Source: Motilimonas eburnea (GTDB taxonomy: Bacteria; Pseudomonadota; Gammaproteobacteria; Enterobacterales; CBDFNC01). From it: 64,000 nucleotides of DNA. Below, in pieces: positions 25,462 through 34,571 of the stretch. Positions within the stretch are counted from its first letter, which is position 1, and the number at the start of each line of letters is the position of its first letter. The position numbers and the translations under genes were made by a program. Below the pieces are notes generated by a model. It worked only from the letters and a program-made list of their open reading frames with translations. It was not told the DNA's origin and searched no databases. The stretch lies in contig NZ_JAIMJB010000009.1 in the NCBI RefSeq assembly GCF_021295345.1, positions 114,349 to 178,348 of the forward strand. Direction: 5' to 3'.

Positions 25462-28400
25462 ATGACAAATAGAGAACAGAGCGCACAGGGTCTATATGTG
25501 CCAGAAATGGAACATGATGCATGTGGTATCGGATTTGTAGCTCATCTTAAAAACCGTAAATCTCATGAGATTGTAACTCAAGCCCTAGACATGTTAGCTC
25601 GCATGGAGCACAGGGGTGGACAAGGTTGTGATCCTTGTAGTGGTGACGGCGCAGGTATCTTACTGCAAAAGCCGCATGAATTTTTAGTTGAGCAAGCGCT
25701 AAAAGAAGGCATTACACTGCCTGCGTTTGATCAATATGGTGTGGGTGTTATCTTGTTCCCACAAGATGAAAACCAACGTGCACAGTGTCGTGAAATTCTT
25801 GAGCGCAACGTTGAGCGCTTAGGTTTAAAAGTGATTGGCTACCGCAAATTGCCAACCGACAACTCAATGTTGGGTGCCGATCCGCTTAGCACAGAGCCCC
25901 ATTTCGAACATGTTTTCGTTACGGGTGGCGCGGATTGCGATCCTGCCGTACTAGAGCGTAAACTTTACGTATTACGTAACTACACTGTTCGTATTTGTCT
26001 AGAATCTGTTTCTGGTATTGAAGACAACTTCTATATCAACTCGTTCTCTTATAAGACAACTGTATACAAAGGCCAGCTAACCACAGAGCAAGTACCTCAG
26101 TACTTCCTAGACCTGCAAAACCCAAGCATGGTGACGGCGTTAGCATTAGTACACTCACGCTTCTCAACCAACACCTTCCCAAGATGGCGTCTAGCACAAC
26201 CGTTCCGTTACATCGCTCACAACGGTGAGATCAACACGGTACGCGGTAACATCAACTGGATGAAGGCGCGTGAAGCTATCCTTGAGTCTGACCTATTCAC
26301 TCAAGCTGAAATCGATATGTTACTGCCTATTTGTCAAGACGGTATGTCTGACTCGGCTAACTTCGATATGGCCCTAGAGCTGATTGTTCTATCTGGTCGT
26401 TCACTGCCACACGCATTAATGATGATGATCCCTGAAGCGTGGCAAGAAAACAAAAACATGGATCCTGCGCGTCGTGCGTTCTATCAGTACCACGCTAACA
26501 TCATGGAACCATGGGATGGCCCAGCGTCTGTTTGTTTCACCGACGGTGTGCAAGTAGGTGCAACCCTTGACCGTAACGGTCTACGTCCATCACGTTACAC
26601 AGTAACGAAAGACGACTTCCTAGTGATGGCGTCTGAATCAGGTGTAGTTGAAATTGCACCAGAAAACGTAGAATACCGTGGCCGTCTACAGCCAGGTCGT
26701 ATCTTTGTTGCGGACCTAGAACAAGGCCGTATTATTTCTGACGACGAAGTAAAAGATGGTATCGCAAACGCGAAACCATACGAGCAATGGATCAAAGATA
26801 ACCTGATCACATTAGACTCATTGCCTGCAACATCAAATAGCTACGAGCAGCCAGCGGCTAACGTACTGCTTAATAAACAGCAAGCGTTTGGTGTGACATC
26901 AGAAGAATTGAATGAAATCATTGTTGCTATGGCTGGTACCGCAGGTGAGCCACTAGGTGCAATGGGTGCTGACTGGCCGTTAGCGGTACTGTCGCACCAG
27001 TCACAGCATTTATCACACTACTTTAAGCAGCTGTTTGCTCAAGTAACCAACCCGCCAATCGATCCGATTCGTGAGCGCATGGTTATGTCACTTAAGACTT
27101 ACTTAGGTAAAGACCAAAACCTATTGGCTGAAACACCTGAGCACTGTCATAAGATTGAACTTGAGTCACCGGTTATTTCTAACGCGCAGCTAGAAAAAAT
27201 CCGTAGTGTTGACCACAAGCATTTACAAGCGAAAACCCTAGACATCCTATTCACCGCCAACGGTGAGCCAGGCATGCTAGAAAAAGCGATCAACAAGGTA
27301 TGTCGCTACGCCCAAGATGCGGTTGAAGAAGGTTACTCTGTGATCATCTTATCTGACCGTAACGCCAACTCAGATCATGCGGCTATTCCAGCTATGTTGA
27401 TCACAGGTGCGGTACACCATCACCTGATCCGTAACGGCCTACGTGCTAAAGCGGATATCGTGGTAGAAACCGGTGATGCACGTGAAACGCACCACTTTGC
27501 AACCCTAATCGGTTACGGTGCAAACGCGATCAACCCATACCTAGTACTAGAAACGGTTGTTGAGCTACAAAAGCGTAACAAGCTAGATGCGAGCGTATCA
27601 GCTGACAAATTGTTTGAGAACTTCCGCAAAGCGGTCGATAAAGGTCTATTGAAGATCTTCTCTAAGATGGGTATCTCTACGGTTCAGTCATACCACGGCG
27701 CGCAAATTTTTGAAGCCCTAGGTGTGAGTAAAGCCGTTGTTGATAAGTACTTCACTGGCACTGTAACGCGTATCGAAGGTCTCTCTATCGACGATATCGC
27801 GAGCGAAACGCTAGTGCGTCATCGTTTTGCTTACCCATTACGTGAAATCCCAGTAAAAACCCTTGATGTAGGCGGTGTTTACCAGTGGAAACAACGTGGT
27901 GAGAAGCACTTATTTAGCCCAGAAACCATTTCGCTACTGCAACAGTCTACCCGTAACCGCGATTACGGCATGTTCCAACAATATGCTGATGCAGTGAACG
28001 CACAAGGTGACAACGCCGTTACCTTACGTAGCCAATTTGTGTTTGACCAAGACCAAATCACGCCAATTTCAATCGATGAAGTTGAGTCGGCTGAGTCAAT
28101 CTTGACGCGCTTTGCAACAGGTGCGATGTCATTTGGTTCTATTTCATACGAAGCGCACTCTACGCTAGCTATCGCGATGAACCGCATTGGCGCGAAATCT
28201 AACTCAGGTGAGGGTGGTGAAGACCCTACGCGTTTTGAGCCTAAAGCCAACGGCGACTGGGAACGCTCTGCAATCAAACAGGTTGCTTCGGGTCGTTTCG
28301 GTGTAACTTCGTACTACTTGACTAACTGTGATGAAATCCAGATCAAGATGGCACAAGGTGCGAAACCAGGTGAAGGTGGTCAGTTACCCGGTCACAAGGT

Positions 28401-30000
28401 TGACGACTGGATCGGTGCAACACGTCACTCAACACCAGGTGTGGGTCTAATTTCACCACCACCACACCACGATATTTACTCAATCGAAGATTTAGCCCAG
28501 CTAATTTACGATTTGAAAAACGCCAACCGTAAAGGCCGCGTTAACGTTAAGCTAGTATCAGAAGCGGGCGTAGGTACGATCGCATCGGGTGTTGCTAAAG
28601 CGAAAGCGGACGTCGTCCTGATTGCAGGCTACGACGGTGGTACAGGTGCATCGCCAATTTCGTCGATTCGCCACACAGGTTTACCGTGGGAACTCGGTCT
28701 AGCTGAAACGCACCAAACGCTACTGAAGAACGGCCTACGTAACCGTATCGTTGTTCAAGCTGACGGTCAGATGAAGACGCCACGCGACTTAGCCATTGCT
28801 ACCTTATTAGGTGCAGAGGAATGGGGTGTTGCCACGGCTGCGCTGGTTGTTGAAGGCTGTATCATGATGCGTAAGTGTCACTTGAACACCTGTCCTGTGG
28901 GTATCGCAACCCAAAACAAAACCCTACGTGACCGTTTTGACGGCCGTGTAGAAGACGTAGTGACTTTCTTCCAATACATGGTTCAAGGTCTACGTGAAAT
29001 CATGGCTGAACTTGGTTTCCGCTCCATCAATGAGATGGTGGGTCAATCACATATCCTTAAGGTACGTGAAGACATCAAGCACTGGAAATACAAGAACCTA
29101 GACCTAAGCGTGATCTTGCACAAAGCACTGCCGCGTGACGAAGACGGTATGTTCAAGCAACGTGACCAAGACCACGGCCTAGACGCAGTACTTGACCGTA
29201 AGCTGATTGAAGCTGCGCAACCTGCATTACTTGAAGGCAAAGCCGTTAACGCTGAGTTTGACATCATCAATACCGACCGTTCGGCGGGTACCATGTTGTC
29301 GAATGAAATTTCGAAAGTGTACAAAGACAAAGGCCTACCACAGCCAATGCACGTTAAATTCAAAGGTAGCGCAGGCCAAAGTTTGGGTGCCTTCCTAGCG
29401 AAAGGCGTGACATTTGAAGTAGAAGGTGACGCGAACGATTACTGGGGTAAAGGCTTATCTGGCGGTACGCTAGTGCTATACCCAGATGCGAAATCGAGCA
29501 TTGTTGCTGAAGACAACATCGTGGTTGGTAACGTATGTTTCTACGGTGCAACGTCGGGTGAATCTTTCATTCGCGGTATGGCTGGTGAGCGTTTCTGTGT
29601 ACGTAACTCAGGTGCCAAAGTGGTTGTTGAAGGTATCGGTGACCACGGTTGTGAATACATGACAGGTGGTGTTGCGATTATCCTCGGCAGCACAGGTCGT
29701 AACTTTGCTGCAGGTATGAGTGGCGGTGTGGCTTACGTTTATGACGTAAACGGCGACTTTAAGTCTAAGCTAAACGATGAGCTAGTTGACTTAGATCCAC
29801 TTGAGCCAGAAGACGTAGCACTACTCAAAGACATGATCACTAAGCAGCACAAGCTAACCGGCTCACAAGTGGCTGAGCGCTTCTTGAACGACTTTGAAAC
29901 AAGTCTGAAGAAGATGGTTAAAGTCATGCCAAGAGATTACAAAGCCGTACTACTAAGAAGAAAAGCGGAAGCAGAGCAGAAAGAAGCGGAGGCCGTATAA
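25462..30000 (+). CDS. gltB: Glutamate synthase (NADPH) large subunit
   Basis: GOGAT alpha subunit: transfers the glutamine amide nitrogen to 2-oxoglutarate, completing ammonium assimilation with glutamine synthetase. The product has 1512 residues. A short propeptide precedes the N-terminal nucleophile Cys21 (EHDACGIGF). Class II glutaminase, central, FMN-binding synthase and beta-helix GXGXG domains follow. The 3Fe-4S cysteines are in [19 protein letters not shown] two codons earlier is possible, but ATG at 25462 has proper spacing from AAGGAC. Codon use is strongly selected (Leu CTA, Arg CGT), unlike most neighbours, implying high expression. Its stop overlaps the gltD start. Confidence 0.98.
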   Translation: MTNREQSAQGLYVPEMEHDACGIGFVAHLKNRKSHEIVTQALDMLARMEHRGGQGCDPCSGDGAGILLQKPHEFLVEQALKEGITLPAFDQYGVGVILFPQDENQRAQCREILERNVERLGLKVIGYRKLPTDNSMLGADPLSTEPHFEHVFVTGGADCDPAVLERKLYVLRNYTVRICLESVSGIEDNFYINSFSYKTTVYKGQLTTEQVPQYFLDLQNPSMVTALALVHSRFSTNTFPRWRLAQPFRYIAHNGEINTVRGNINWMKAREAILESDLFTQAEIDMLLPICQDGMSDSANFDMALELIVLSGRSLPHALMMMIPEAWQENKNMDPARRAFYQYHANIMEPWDGPASVCFTDGVQVGATLDRNGLRPSRYTVTKDDFLVMASESGVVEIAPENVEYRGRLQPGRIFVADLEQGRIISDDEVKDGIANAKPYEQWIKDNLITLDSLPATSNSYEQPAANVLLNKQQAFGVTSEELNEIIVAMAGTAGEPLGAMGADWPLAVLSHQSQHLSHYFKQLFAQVTNPPIDPIRERMVMSLKTYLGKDQNLLAETPEHCHKIELESPVISNAQLEKIRSVDHKHLQAKTLDILFTANGEPGMLEKAINKVCRYAQDAVEEGYSVIILSDRNANSDHAAIPAMLITGAVHHHLIRNGLRAKADIVVETGDARETHHFATLIGYGANAINPYLVLETVVELQKRNKLDASVSADKLFENFRKAVDKGLLKIFSKMGISTVQSYHGAQIFEALGVSKAVVDKYFTGTVTRIEGLSIDDIASETLVRHRFAYPLREIPVKTLDVGGVYQWKQRGEKHLFSPETISLLQQSTRNRDYGMFQQYADAVNAQGDNAVTLRSQFVFDQDQITPISIDEVESAESILTRFATGAMSFGSISYEAHSTLAIAMNRIGAKSNSGEGGEDPTRFEPKANGDWERSAIKQVASGRFGVTSYYLTNCDEIQIKMAQGAKPGEGGQLPGHKVDDWIGATRHSTPGVGLISPPPHHDIYSIEDLAQLIYDLKNANRKGRVNVKLVSEAGVGTIASGVAKAKADVVLIAGYDGGTGASPISSIRHTGLPWELGLAETHQTLLKNGLRNRIVVQADGQMKTPRDLAIATLLGAEEWGVATAALVVEGCIMMRKCHLNTCPVGIATQNKTLRDRFDGRVEDVVTFFQYMVQGLREIMAELGFRSINEMVGQSHILKVREDIKHWKYKNLDLSVILHKALPRDEDGMFKQRDQDHGLDAVLDRKLIEAAQPALLEGKAVNAEFDIINTDRSAGTMLSNEISKVYKDKGLPQPMHVKFKGSAGQSLGAFLAKGVTFEVEGDANDYWGKGLSGGTLVLYPDAKSSIVAEDNIVVGNVCFYGATSGESFIRGMAGERFCVRNSGAKVVVEGIGDHGCEYMTGGVAIILGSTGRNFAAGMSGGVAYVYDVNGDFKSKLNDELVDLDPLEPEDVALLKDMITKQHKLTGSQVAERFLNDFETSLKKMVKVMPRDYKAVLLRRKAEAEQKEAEAV

Positions 30001-31469
30001 TGGGTAAGCCAACTGGATTTCTAGAACATGGTCGTGAACTACCAGGCAAGGTATCAGTTCAAGAGCGTATTAAAAATAACGATGAGTTTGTCAAGGATGC
30101 TGAATTCGGCGCGAAAATCCAAACACAGGCTTCACGTTGTATGGACTGTGGTGTGCCTTTCTGTCACAACGGCTGTCCAATCGGAAACATTATTCCGGAA
30201 TTTAACGACGCGGTTTACCGCGATAGTTGGGAAGAAGCTTGGGAAATCCTAAGCTCTACCAACAACTTCCCTGAGTTTACGGGTCGTGTTTGTCCGGCTC
30301 CATGTGAAAGTTCATGTGTATTGGGTATCAACCAAGACCCCATCACTATCTGTAACATTGAGAAAAACATCGTAGAAACGGCGTACGCAAAAGGTTACGC
30401 CAAGCCGAAGATCCCAACGGCGCGCACGGGTAAAACCGTGGCAATCGTGGGCTCAGGCCCTGCAGGTTTAGCGGCTGCTGAGCAGTTAAACAGCGCTGGC
30501 CACACCGTAACGGTATTTGAACGTGACGAAAAAGTGGGCGGTCTACTGCGCTTTGGTATCCCTGATTTCAAACTAAGCATGAAAGTCATTGATCGTAAGA
30601 TTGACCTAATGGCACAAGCTGGCGTGAAATTTGAGGTTAACGTCCATATCGGTGTGAACGTTGATGCTAAGCAACTGCGTAAAGACTTTGACGTTGTACT
30701 CCTAACCGGTGGTTCAACCGTACCTCGCGATCTACCTATTCCAGGTCGTGAACTAAAAGGCGTTCACTTTGCGATGGAATTCCTAGCGCAAAACAACCGC
30801 CGTGCCAACAACATGGATCTGAAGACCGAAGAAATTCACGCTAAAGATGATCACGTTGTGGTTATCGGTGGTGGTGACACCGGCTCTGACTGTGTAGGTA
30901 CGTCTAACCGTCATGGTGCTGCTAGCATCACGCAAGTTGAGATCATGCCAATTCCACCAGAGAAGCGTACCGAGAACATGCCTTGGCCTTCTTACCCTAT
31001 GATCCTAAAAACATCGACTTCTCACGAAGAAGGTGTGGATCGTAAATGGTCTATCCTAACGAAAGAGTTTATCGGTGATGAAAACGGTAACGTAAAAGAG
31101 TTAGTGATTGCCGACATCGAATGGGAAGAAGCGAAACCGGGTCAACGCCCAGGCTTTAAAGAAATTGAAGGTTCAGTACGTTCAATTCCTTGTACTAAAG
31201 CTTTCTTGGCAATGGGTTTCTTACACCCAGAGCCGACTGGCGTCCTAGCTCAGTTAGAAATCGAACTAGATGATCGCGGAAACGTAGCGACTAACGGTTT
31301 CCAAACTAACCAAGCAGGCGTGTTCGCTGCGGGTGATATGCGCACAGGTCAATCTTTAGTGGTACGTTGTATCAACGAAGGTCGTGAATCTGCCCGTGCG
31401 ATTGACGCATACCTAATGGGTAACACCAACTTAGAGTGTATCAATAACTCATTGATGCTCTCTGCTTAA
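30000..31469 (+). CDS. gltD: Glutamate synthase (NADPH) small subunit
   Basis: GOGAT beta subunit, 489 residues: takes electrons from NADPH through FAD and two 4Fe-4S clusters to the large subunit. N-terminal cysteine motifs CMDCGVPFCHNGCPIGN and CPAPCESSC bind the clusters. VAIVGSGPAGLAAAEQL binds FAD and VVVIGGGDTGSDC binds NADPH. The ATG shares its first base with the gltB stop (TAATG). It shows the same selected codon use as gltB. A perfect terminator follows. Confidence 0.98.
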   Translation: MGKPTGFLEHGRELPGKVSVQERIKNNDEFVKDAEFGAKIQTQASRCMDCGVPFCHNGCPIGNIIPEFNDAVYRDSWEEAWEILSSTNNFPEFTGRVCPAPCESSCVLGINQDPITICNIEKNIVETAYAKGYAKPKIPTARTGKTVAIVGSGPAGLAAAEQLNSAGHTVTVFERDEKVGGLLRFGIPDFKLSMKVIDRKIDLMAQAGVKFEVNVHIGVNVDAKQLRKDFDVVLLTGGSTVPRDLPIPGRELKGVHFAMEFLAQNNRRANNMDLKTEEIHAKDDHVVVIGGGDTGSDCVGTSNRHGAASITQVEIMPIPPEKRTENMPWPSYPMILKTSTSHEEGVDRKWSILTKEFIGDENGNVKELVIADIEWEEAKPGQRPGFKEIEGSVRSIPCTKAFLAMGFLHPEPTGVLAQLEIELDDRGNVATNGFQTNQAGVFAAGDMRTGQSLVVRCINEGRESARAIDAYLMGNTNLECINNSLMLSA

Positions 31470-31500
31470 TAACGATATAAGTAACACCATTTCCAATTTT

Positions 31501-31526
31501 GCCAGTCCGAAGGGACTGGCTTTTTT
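31501..31526 (+). terminator. Intrinsic terminator of gltBD
   Basis: GCCAGTCC and GGACTGGC form a perfect 8-bp stem with a GAAG tetraloop (31501-31520), followed by TTTTTT. Confidence 0.95.
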
Positions 31527-31585
31527 GGTTTTTGGCAGACCGAATTTTAGTGATTTAATGACACCAATACCGATGACAAAAGACG

Positions 31586-32254
31586 ATGGCAAAGCTAGGT
31601 TTACGGCTTAAGGCCATTGCAAAACAAGTCACCTTTAGTGGCCAACCTATTTGGGATTGTTGTTGCGATCACGGTTACTTAGGGCAATATCTGCTTGAGC
31701 AAGATGCTTGTATTCAAACTGGCTCAGTCGTTAACTTTGTTGATTGTATCGCGGATATTATCGCTCAGCTTAACACTCGACTAAGCCAGATCACTGCGTT
31801 ACAAGGTCGCTGGCAAAGTCACTGCATCGATGTGGCTAAGTTGCCGTTAGCCGAGCAAACTAGTTTATCTCATACCATCATTATCGCTGGTGTAGGTGGC
31901 GAACTCACCGCGAAGATGGTCACCGCGCTGAACCAGCAATTTGCCAAGCACAAGTTAGAATTTATCCTTTGTCCAGTGCATCATGAATATGAAATGCGCA
32001 CGGCTTTAGCGCAGCAAGGGTTAAGATTGTTCGACGAGCAATTAGTGAAAGAAAACGGCCGCTTTTATGAAATCCTTCGCGTTGGCTGCTATGGCCAAGA
32101 TGAGATCACCCCAACTGGCAAAAAGCTTTGGCATAGGGTCGGTCCAATTGAGTCGCAGTACCTAGCTACAAAAATAAAACATTATCAACGTTTAGGCTTG
32201 GGTGGGCAGGATACAGCAGGTATCATTAGCGCTTACGCAGTGTATTTAGATTAA
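31586..32254 (+). CDS. trmK: tRNA (adenine-N1)-methyltransferase TrmK-like
   Basis: The 222-residue protein is a SAM-dependent methyltransferase of the COG2384/TrmK family. Motif I is WDCCCDHGYLGQYL. The characteristic TIIIAGVGGELTAKM follows around residue 105, and then LCPVHHEYEMRTAL. Bacillus TrmK methylates A22 of tRNA. The gammaproteobacterial members are assigned by family only, so the exact target is inferred. The start is ATG with no strong ribosome site visible (ACGATGG context). It is a single gene followed by a REP element. Confidence 0.78.
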   Translation: MAKLGLRLKAIAKQVTFSGQPIWDCCCDHGYLGQYLLEQDACIQTGSVVNFVDCIADIIAQLNTRLSQITALQGRWQSHCIDVAKLPLAEQTSLSHTIIIAGVGGELTAKMVTALNQQFAKHKLEFILCPVHHEYEMRTALAQQGLRLFDEQLVKENGRFYEILRVGCYGQDEITPTGKKLWHRVGPIESQYLATKIKHYQRLGLGGQDTAGIISAYAVYLD

Positions 32255-32268
32255 CATATCCAAGCAGA

Positions 32269-32293
32269 GTAGGAGCGGTTTTTAAACCGCGAA
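32269..32293 (+). repeat. REP element
   Basis: GTAGGAGC, palindrome GGTTTTTAAACC, GCGAA. It has the same ends as the copies near 3453-3526, in the gap between two genes. Confidence 0.8.
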
Positions 32294-32335
32294 ATAGACC
32301 TAAGCTTTTAAAAGTTAATGAAAAGTTGGAATATC

Positions 32336-32815
32336 ATGAGTTATATACCCCTAAGTGAGCACAAAAAAGCGTGGATCTTTAACCGCCAAGATCTACCCAT
32401 TACCGATGAGGATAAGGCACAAATCAAACTCCTCGCACCTACTCGTGCCGCCAACTTTTGGAACATGAGTATCAGCAAACAAGTTGACCATCCCGATTTT
32501 TTTAAAAAAGGCGACTGGCCTTTTGCGATTCAAACTTGGCAAGAGCAGGGCGATTGGGAAACGGTGTGGGACAGTGAAGAAACGGCATTGCCTGAATTGA
32601 TAACCGATCACCTAAATTGGCAAGATAACACTACCGTCTTCTATTGCAGTGATCGTTACAGCATTATCGAAACCTCATGGGGGGTCTTTAAACGCTGTTG
32701 GAAAAACTTTTTGTTTTTAGATGATGGCTCGATACTCTTAGGTAAAAAGCGCGAACAAGTGGTGCAGTTTATGTCTAACGGCACCTTTAGGCTGGGTGTG
32801 AAACCGGGATCTTAA
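32336..32815 (+). CDS. DUF2947 family protein
   Basis: This 159-residue soluble protein starts MSYIPLSEHKKAWIF, rich in Trp (eight or so), with FYCSDRYSIIETSWGVFKRCWKNFLF in the second half. The pattern matches DUF2947, a small family known mostly from Shewanella and Vibrio relatives, with no assigned function. An in-frame ATG six codons upstream is possible. The shorter start is preferred because family members begin near MSYIPL. It lies between two REP copies. Confidence 0.7.
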   Translation: MSYIPLSEHKKAWIFNRQDLPITDEDKAQIKLLAPTRAANFWNMSISKQVDHPDFFKKGDWPFAIQTWQEQGDWETVWDSEETALPELITDHLNWQDNTTVFYCSDRYSIIETSWGVFKRCWKNFLFLDDGSILLGKKREQVVQFMSNGTFRLGVKPGS

Positions 32816-32830
32816 GTAACACCGAAAGTA

Positions 32831-32855
32831 ATCGCTGCATGACTGCAGCGCCTAC
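32831..32855 (-). repeat. REP element, reverse orientation
   Basis: The complement reads GTAGGCGC, palindrome TGCAGTCATGCA, GCGAT. One base of the conserved head differs (C for A). It lies between the DUF2947 and thioesterase genes. Confidence 0.7.
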
Positions 32856-32966
32856 AAAACAGCAGCTTCCACAGAGTTCAGCCTAGTGGAATGGTATTTC
32901 TCCCCTGCAGGAGGTAAGCAGGGCGACTAGCCAAACTTACCTCTCCCCAATATGGCAATAACTCAA

Positions 32967-33449
32967 CTACTCAGGTTTCATATAAAGATCCATTTCTTCA
33001 CTGATTATTTTGCGCATCTCAATCAGTTTTACCGCAGTGGCATGTTGACGTTTATCGTCTTCGGTCACGGGCACCCAAGTCGGCACTGGACTAGGTTTGC
33101 CAGCCTCATCCACCGCCACCATGATGACAATGCAATAAGTGGTGATTTTGCGGTTGAGGTCTTTAGGGTCACAGGCCGTGACTTCAATGGCAATGTGCAT
33201 GGACGAAGAGCCGGTATAAACCACCTTGGCATCCACCTCGACCAAATTACCCACTAAAATAGGTGAAACAAAGCGAATACCACCGGCATACGCGGTGATA
33301 CAATACTTACCACTCCAGCCTGCCGCGCAGGCGTAAGCCGCTAAATCTATCCACTTCATTACCGCACCGCCGTGCACCTTTCCACCAAAGTTTACGTCTT
33401 GCGGCTCGGCTAGAAATCGTAATGTCACTTCTCTTTGTTGTTGACCCAT
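32967..33449 (-). CDS. Hotdog-fold acyl-CoA thioesterase
   Basis: The 160-residue protein has the YciA/BFIT-type thioesterase pattern: FGGKVHGGAVMKWIDLAAYACA (catalytic region on the central helix) and GGIRFVSPILVGNLVEV. It hydrolyses acyl-CoA thioesters in the cytoplasm, probably medium- or long-chain. The C-terminal 30 residues form a charged helix. It is a single gene and converges with the DUF2947 gene. The start follows a weak GGGCAGT ribosome site; no earlier ATG is in frame. Confidence 0.85.
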   Translation of the reverse strand: MGQQQREVTLRFLAEPQDVNFGGKVHGGAVMKWIDLAAYACAAGWSGKYCITAYAGGIRFVSPILVGNLVEVDAKVVYTGSSSMHIAIEVTACDPKDLNRKITTYCIVIMVAVDEAGKPSPVPTWVPVTEDDKRQHATAVKLIEMRKIISEEMDLYMKPE

Positions 33450-33606
33450 GTACTGCCCTTACTGCTTTTGTTGAATATTTAACATGTTATTAGGATGAGG
33501 AGCTTTCGAAATCATTGTTTCATGTTGAAATAGCTCAAGCCAAGCCTTTCCTGTAAAATGGCGCGGCATATTTTTGATGTTATCTCAGTATAGTAGAAGG
33601 ATTGTT

Positions 33607-34005
33607 ATGAAAACCTTGTCCTCATTGTTACTTGCCTTAGTGTTAGCCTTGCCTCCATTGAGTGCCAGCTTTGCTTCGCAAATTGATTTAGAAGCGACCA
33701 TGAAGAAAATGAAATTTGAGGTTAGCCAAGCGTATAAAGCGCAGGATATGGCTACTTTTAGTAACCATATTGATTCTTTTTCGCAATTGGTGTCCGACGC
33801 TAAACGTTATTCTTTTCCTGCTGAACGCAAAGAGGTGTCTTTGGAAGGCTTGAACAAGGTGGAACAAGCCGTTGACCTGATCCAACAAGATATTGCTGCC
33901 GGTGAGTTAGACAAGGCCAAGCAGCATTTAAAAACCATTGATGATTTACGTAAGGAATACCACAAAAAAAATAAGCCCAGTGTTTGGCAAAAGTTTTTTG
34001 GTTAA
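33607..34005 (+). CDS. Cytochrome b562 family periplasmic protein
   Basis: The product has 132 residues with a signal peptide cleaved near SASFA. The mature part is all-helical. The N-terminal DLEATM aligns with DLEDNM of E. coli cytochrome b562, where the Met is an axial haem ligand. The end LRKEYHKK aligns with TRNAYHQK, where the His is the other ligand. The Met-to-His distance here is 87 residues, against 95 in E. coli, so a loop is shorter. Haem binding is non-covalent; there is no CXXCH. The start is ATG after AGAAGGA; the longer frame from 33574 is not needed. Family assignment is from these two anchor motifs. Confidence 0.75.
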   Translation: MKTLSSLLLALVLALPPLSASFASQIDLEATMKKMKFEVSQAYKAQDMATFSNHIDSFSQLVSDAKRYSFPAERKEVSLEGLNKVEQAVDLIQQDIAAGELDKAKQHLKTIDDLRKEYHKKNKPSVWQKFFG

Positions 34006-34012
34006 TCCCCAC

Positions 34013-34267
34013 TTATTTTTTGCTGCGTGGCTTGTATTGGGTCGCGCAGTAGCCTCGACTGACCGCCGGGTCACGCAGCTTAGCGTGTTTGGTTTTCCTT
34101 CCCGATACCCGTTTGCGCCACATTTTAAAACTACTGGGTTTAAGCTGCTGGCGCATTAGGGTAATAGTCCCTGTCTCGTTTAACCCGTAACAGCGGGCAA
34201 TGGCTTCGAAAGGGGTACGGTCTTCCCAAGCCATTTCGATGATGCGTGAAATATCTTCTGGTCTCAT
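34013..34267 (-). CDS. TIGR03643/DUF2805 family small protein
   Basis: This 84-residue basic protein starts MRPEDISRIIEMAWEDRTPFEAI, then ARCYGLNETGTITLMRQQLKPSSFKMWRKRV. The first half reads like a helix-turn-helix and the second is Arg/Lys rich, typical of TIGR03643 proteins of unknown role. It may bind nucleic acid. It converges with the cytochrome gene with seven bases between stops. Confidence 0.8.
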   Translation of the reverse strand: MRPEDISRIIEMAWEDRTPFEAIARCYGLNETGTITLMRQQLKPSSFKMWRKRVSGRKTKHAKLRDPAVSRGYCATQYKPRSKK

Positions 34268-34571
34268 TTGTTGGTCTCACATTGGTTGATGTGAGCCATT
34301 ACGAACCGCCCTTACAAATGGATTGTTTGATTTTTCTCACAAACAATCAGTATCTTGTTTGGCTAATTTAGTCGCACATGAGTCATTGATTAATTACGGT
34401 CCTGACAGCGGCACAAAAAACCAAGAAAATGGACAGGCCGACAAATCGGGGTAAAAAAGTACGTTATTTAGCCATTAATGGTGAACCTTTTTTGATTAGA
34501 GTATTTTCCTTATGGTGAGTCGTGCTATACTCCGGCCGCATTTATTTAATATAAATTAACAGAGTGAACAA
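34268..34571 (+). promoter_or_regulatory. fusA2 upstream region with extended -10, GC-rich discriminator promoter
   Basis: The 304-base gap has no gene. TGCTATACT (TATACT at 34526-34531) is an extended -10. It is followed directly by CCGGCCGC, a GC-rich discriminator typical of stringently controlled promoters for translation genes. The -35 is weak (TTTTCC at 34504-34509, 16 bases away), as expected with an extended -10. The ribosome site is poor (ACAGAGTG), as seen for some EF-G genes. Confidence 0.6.
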
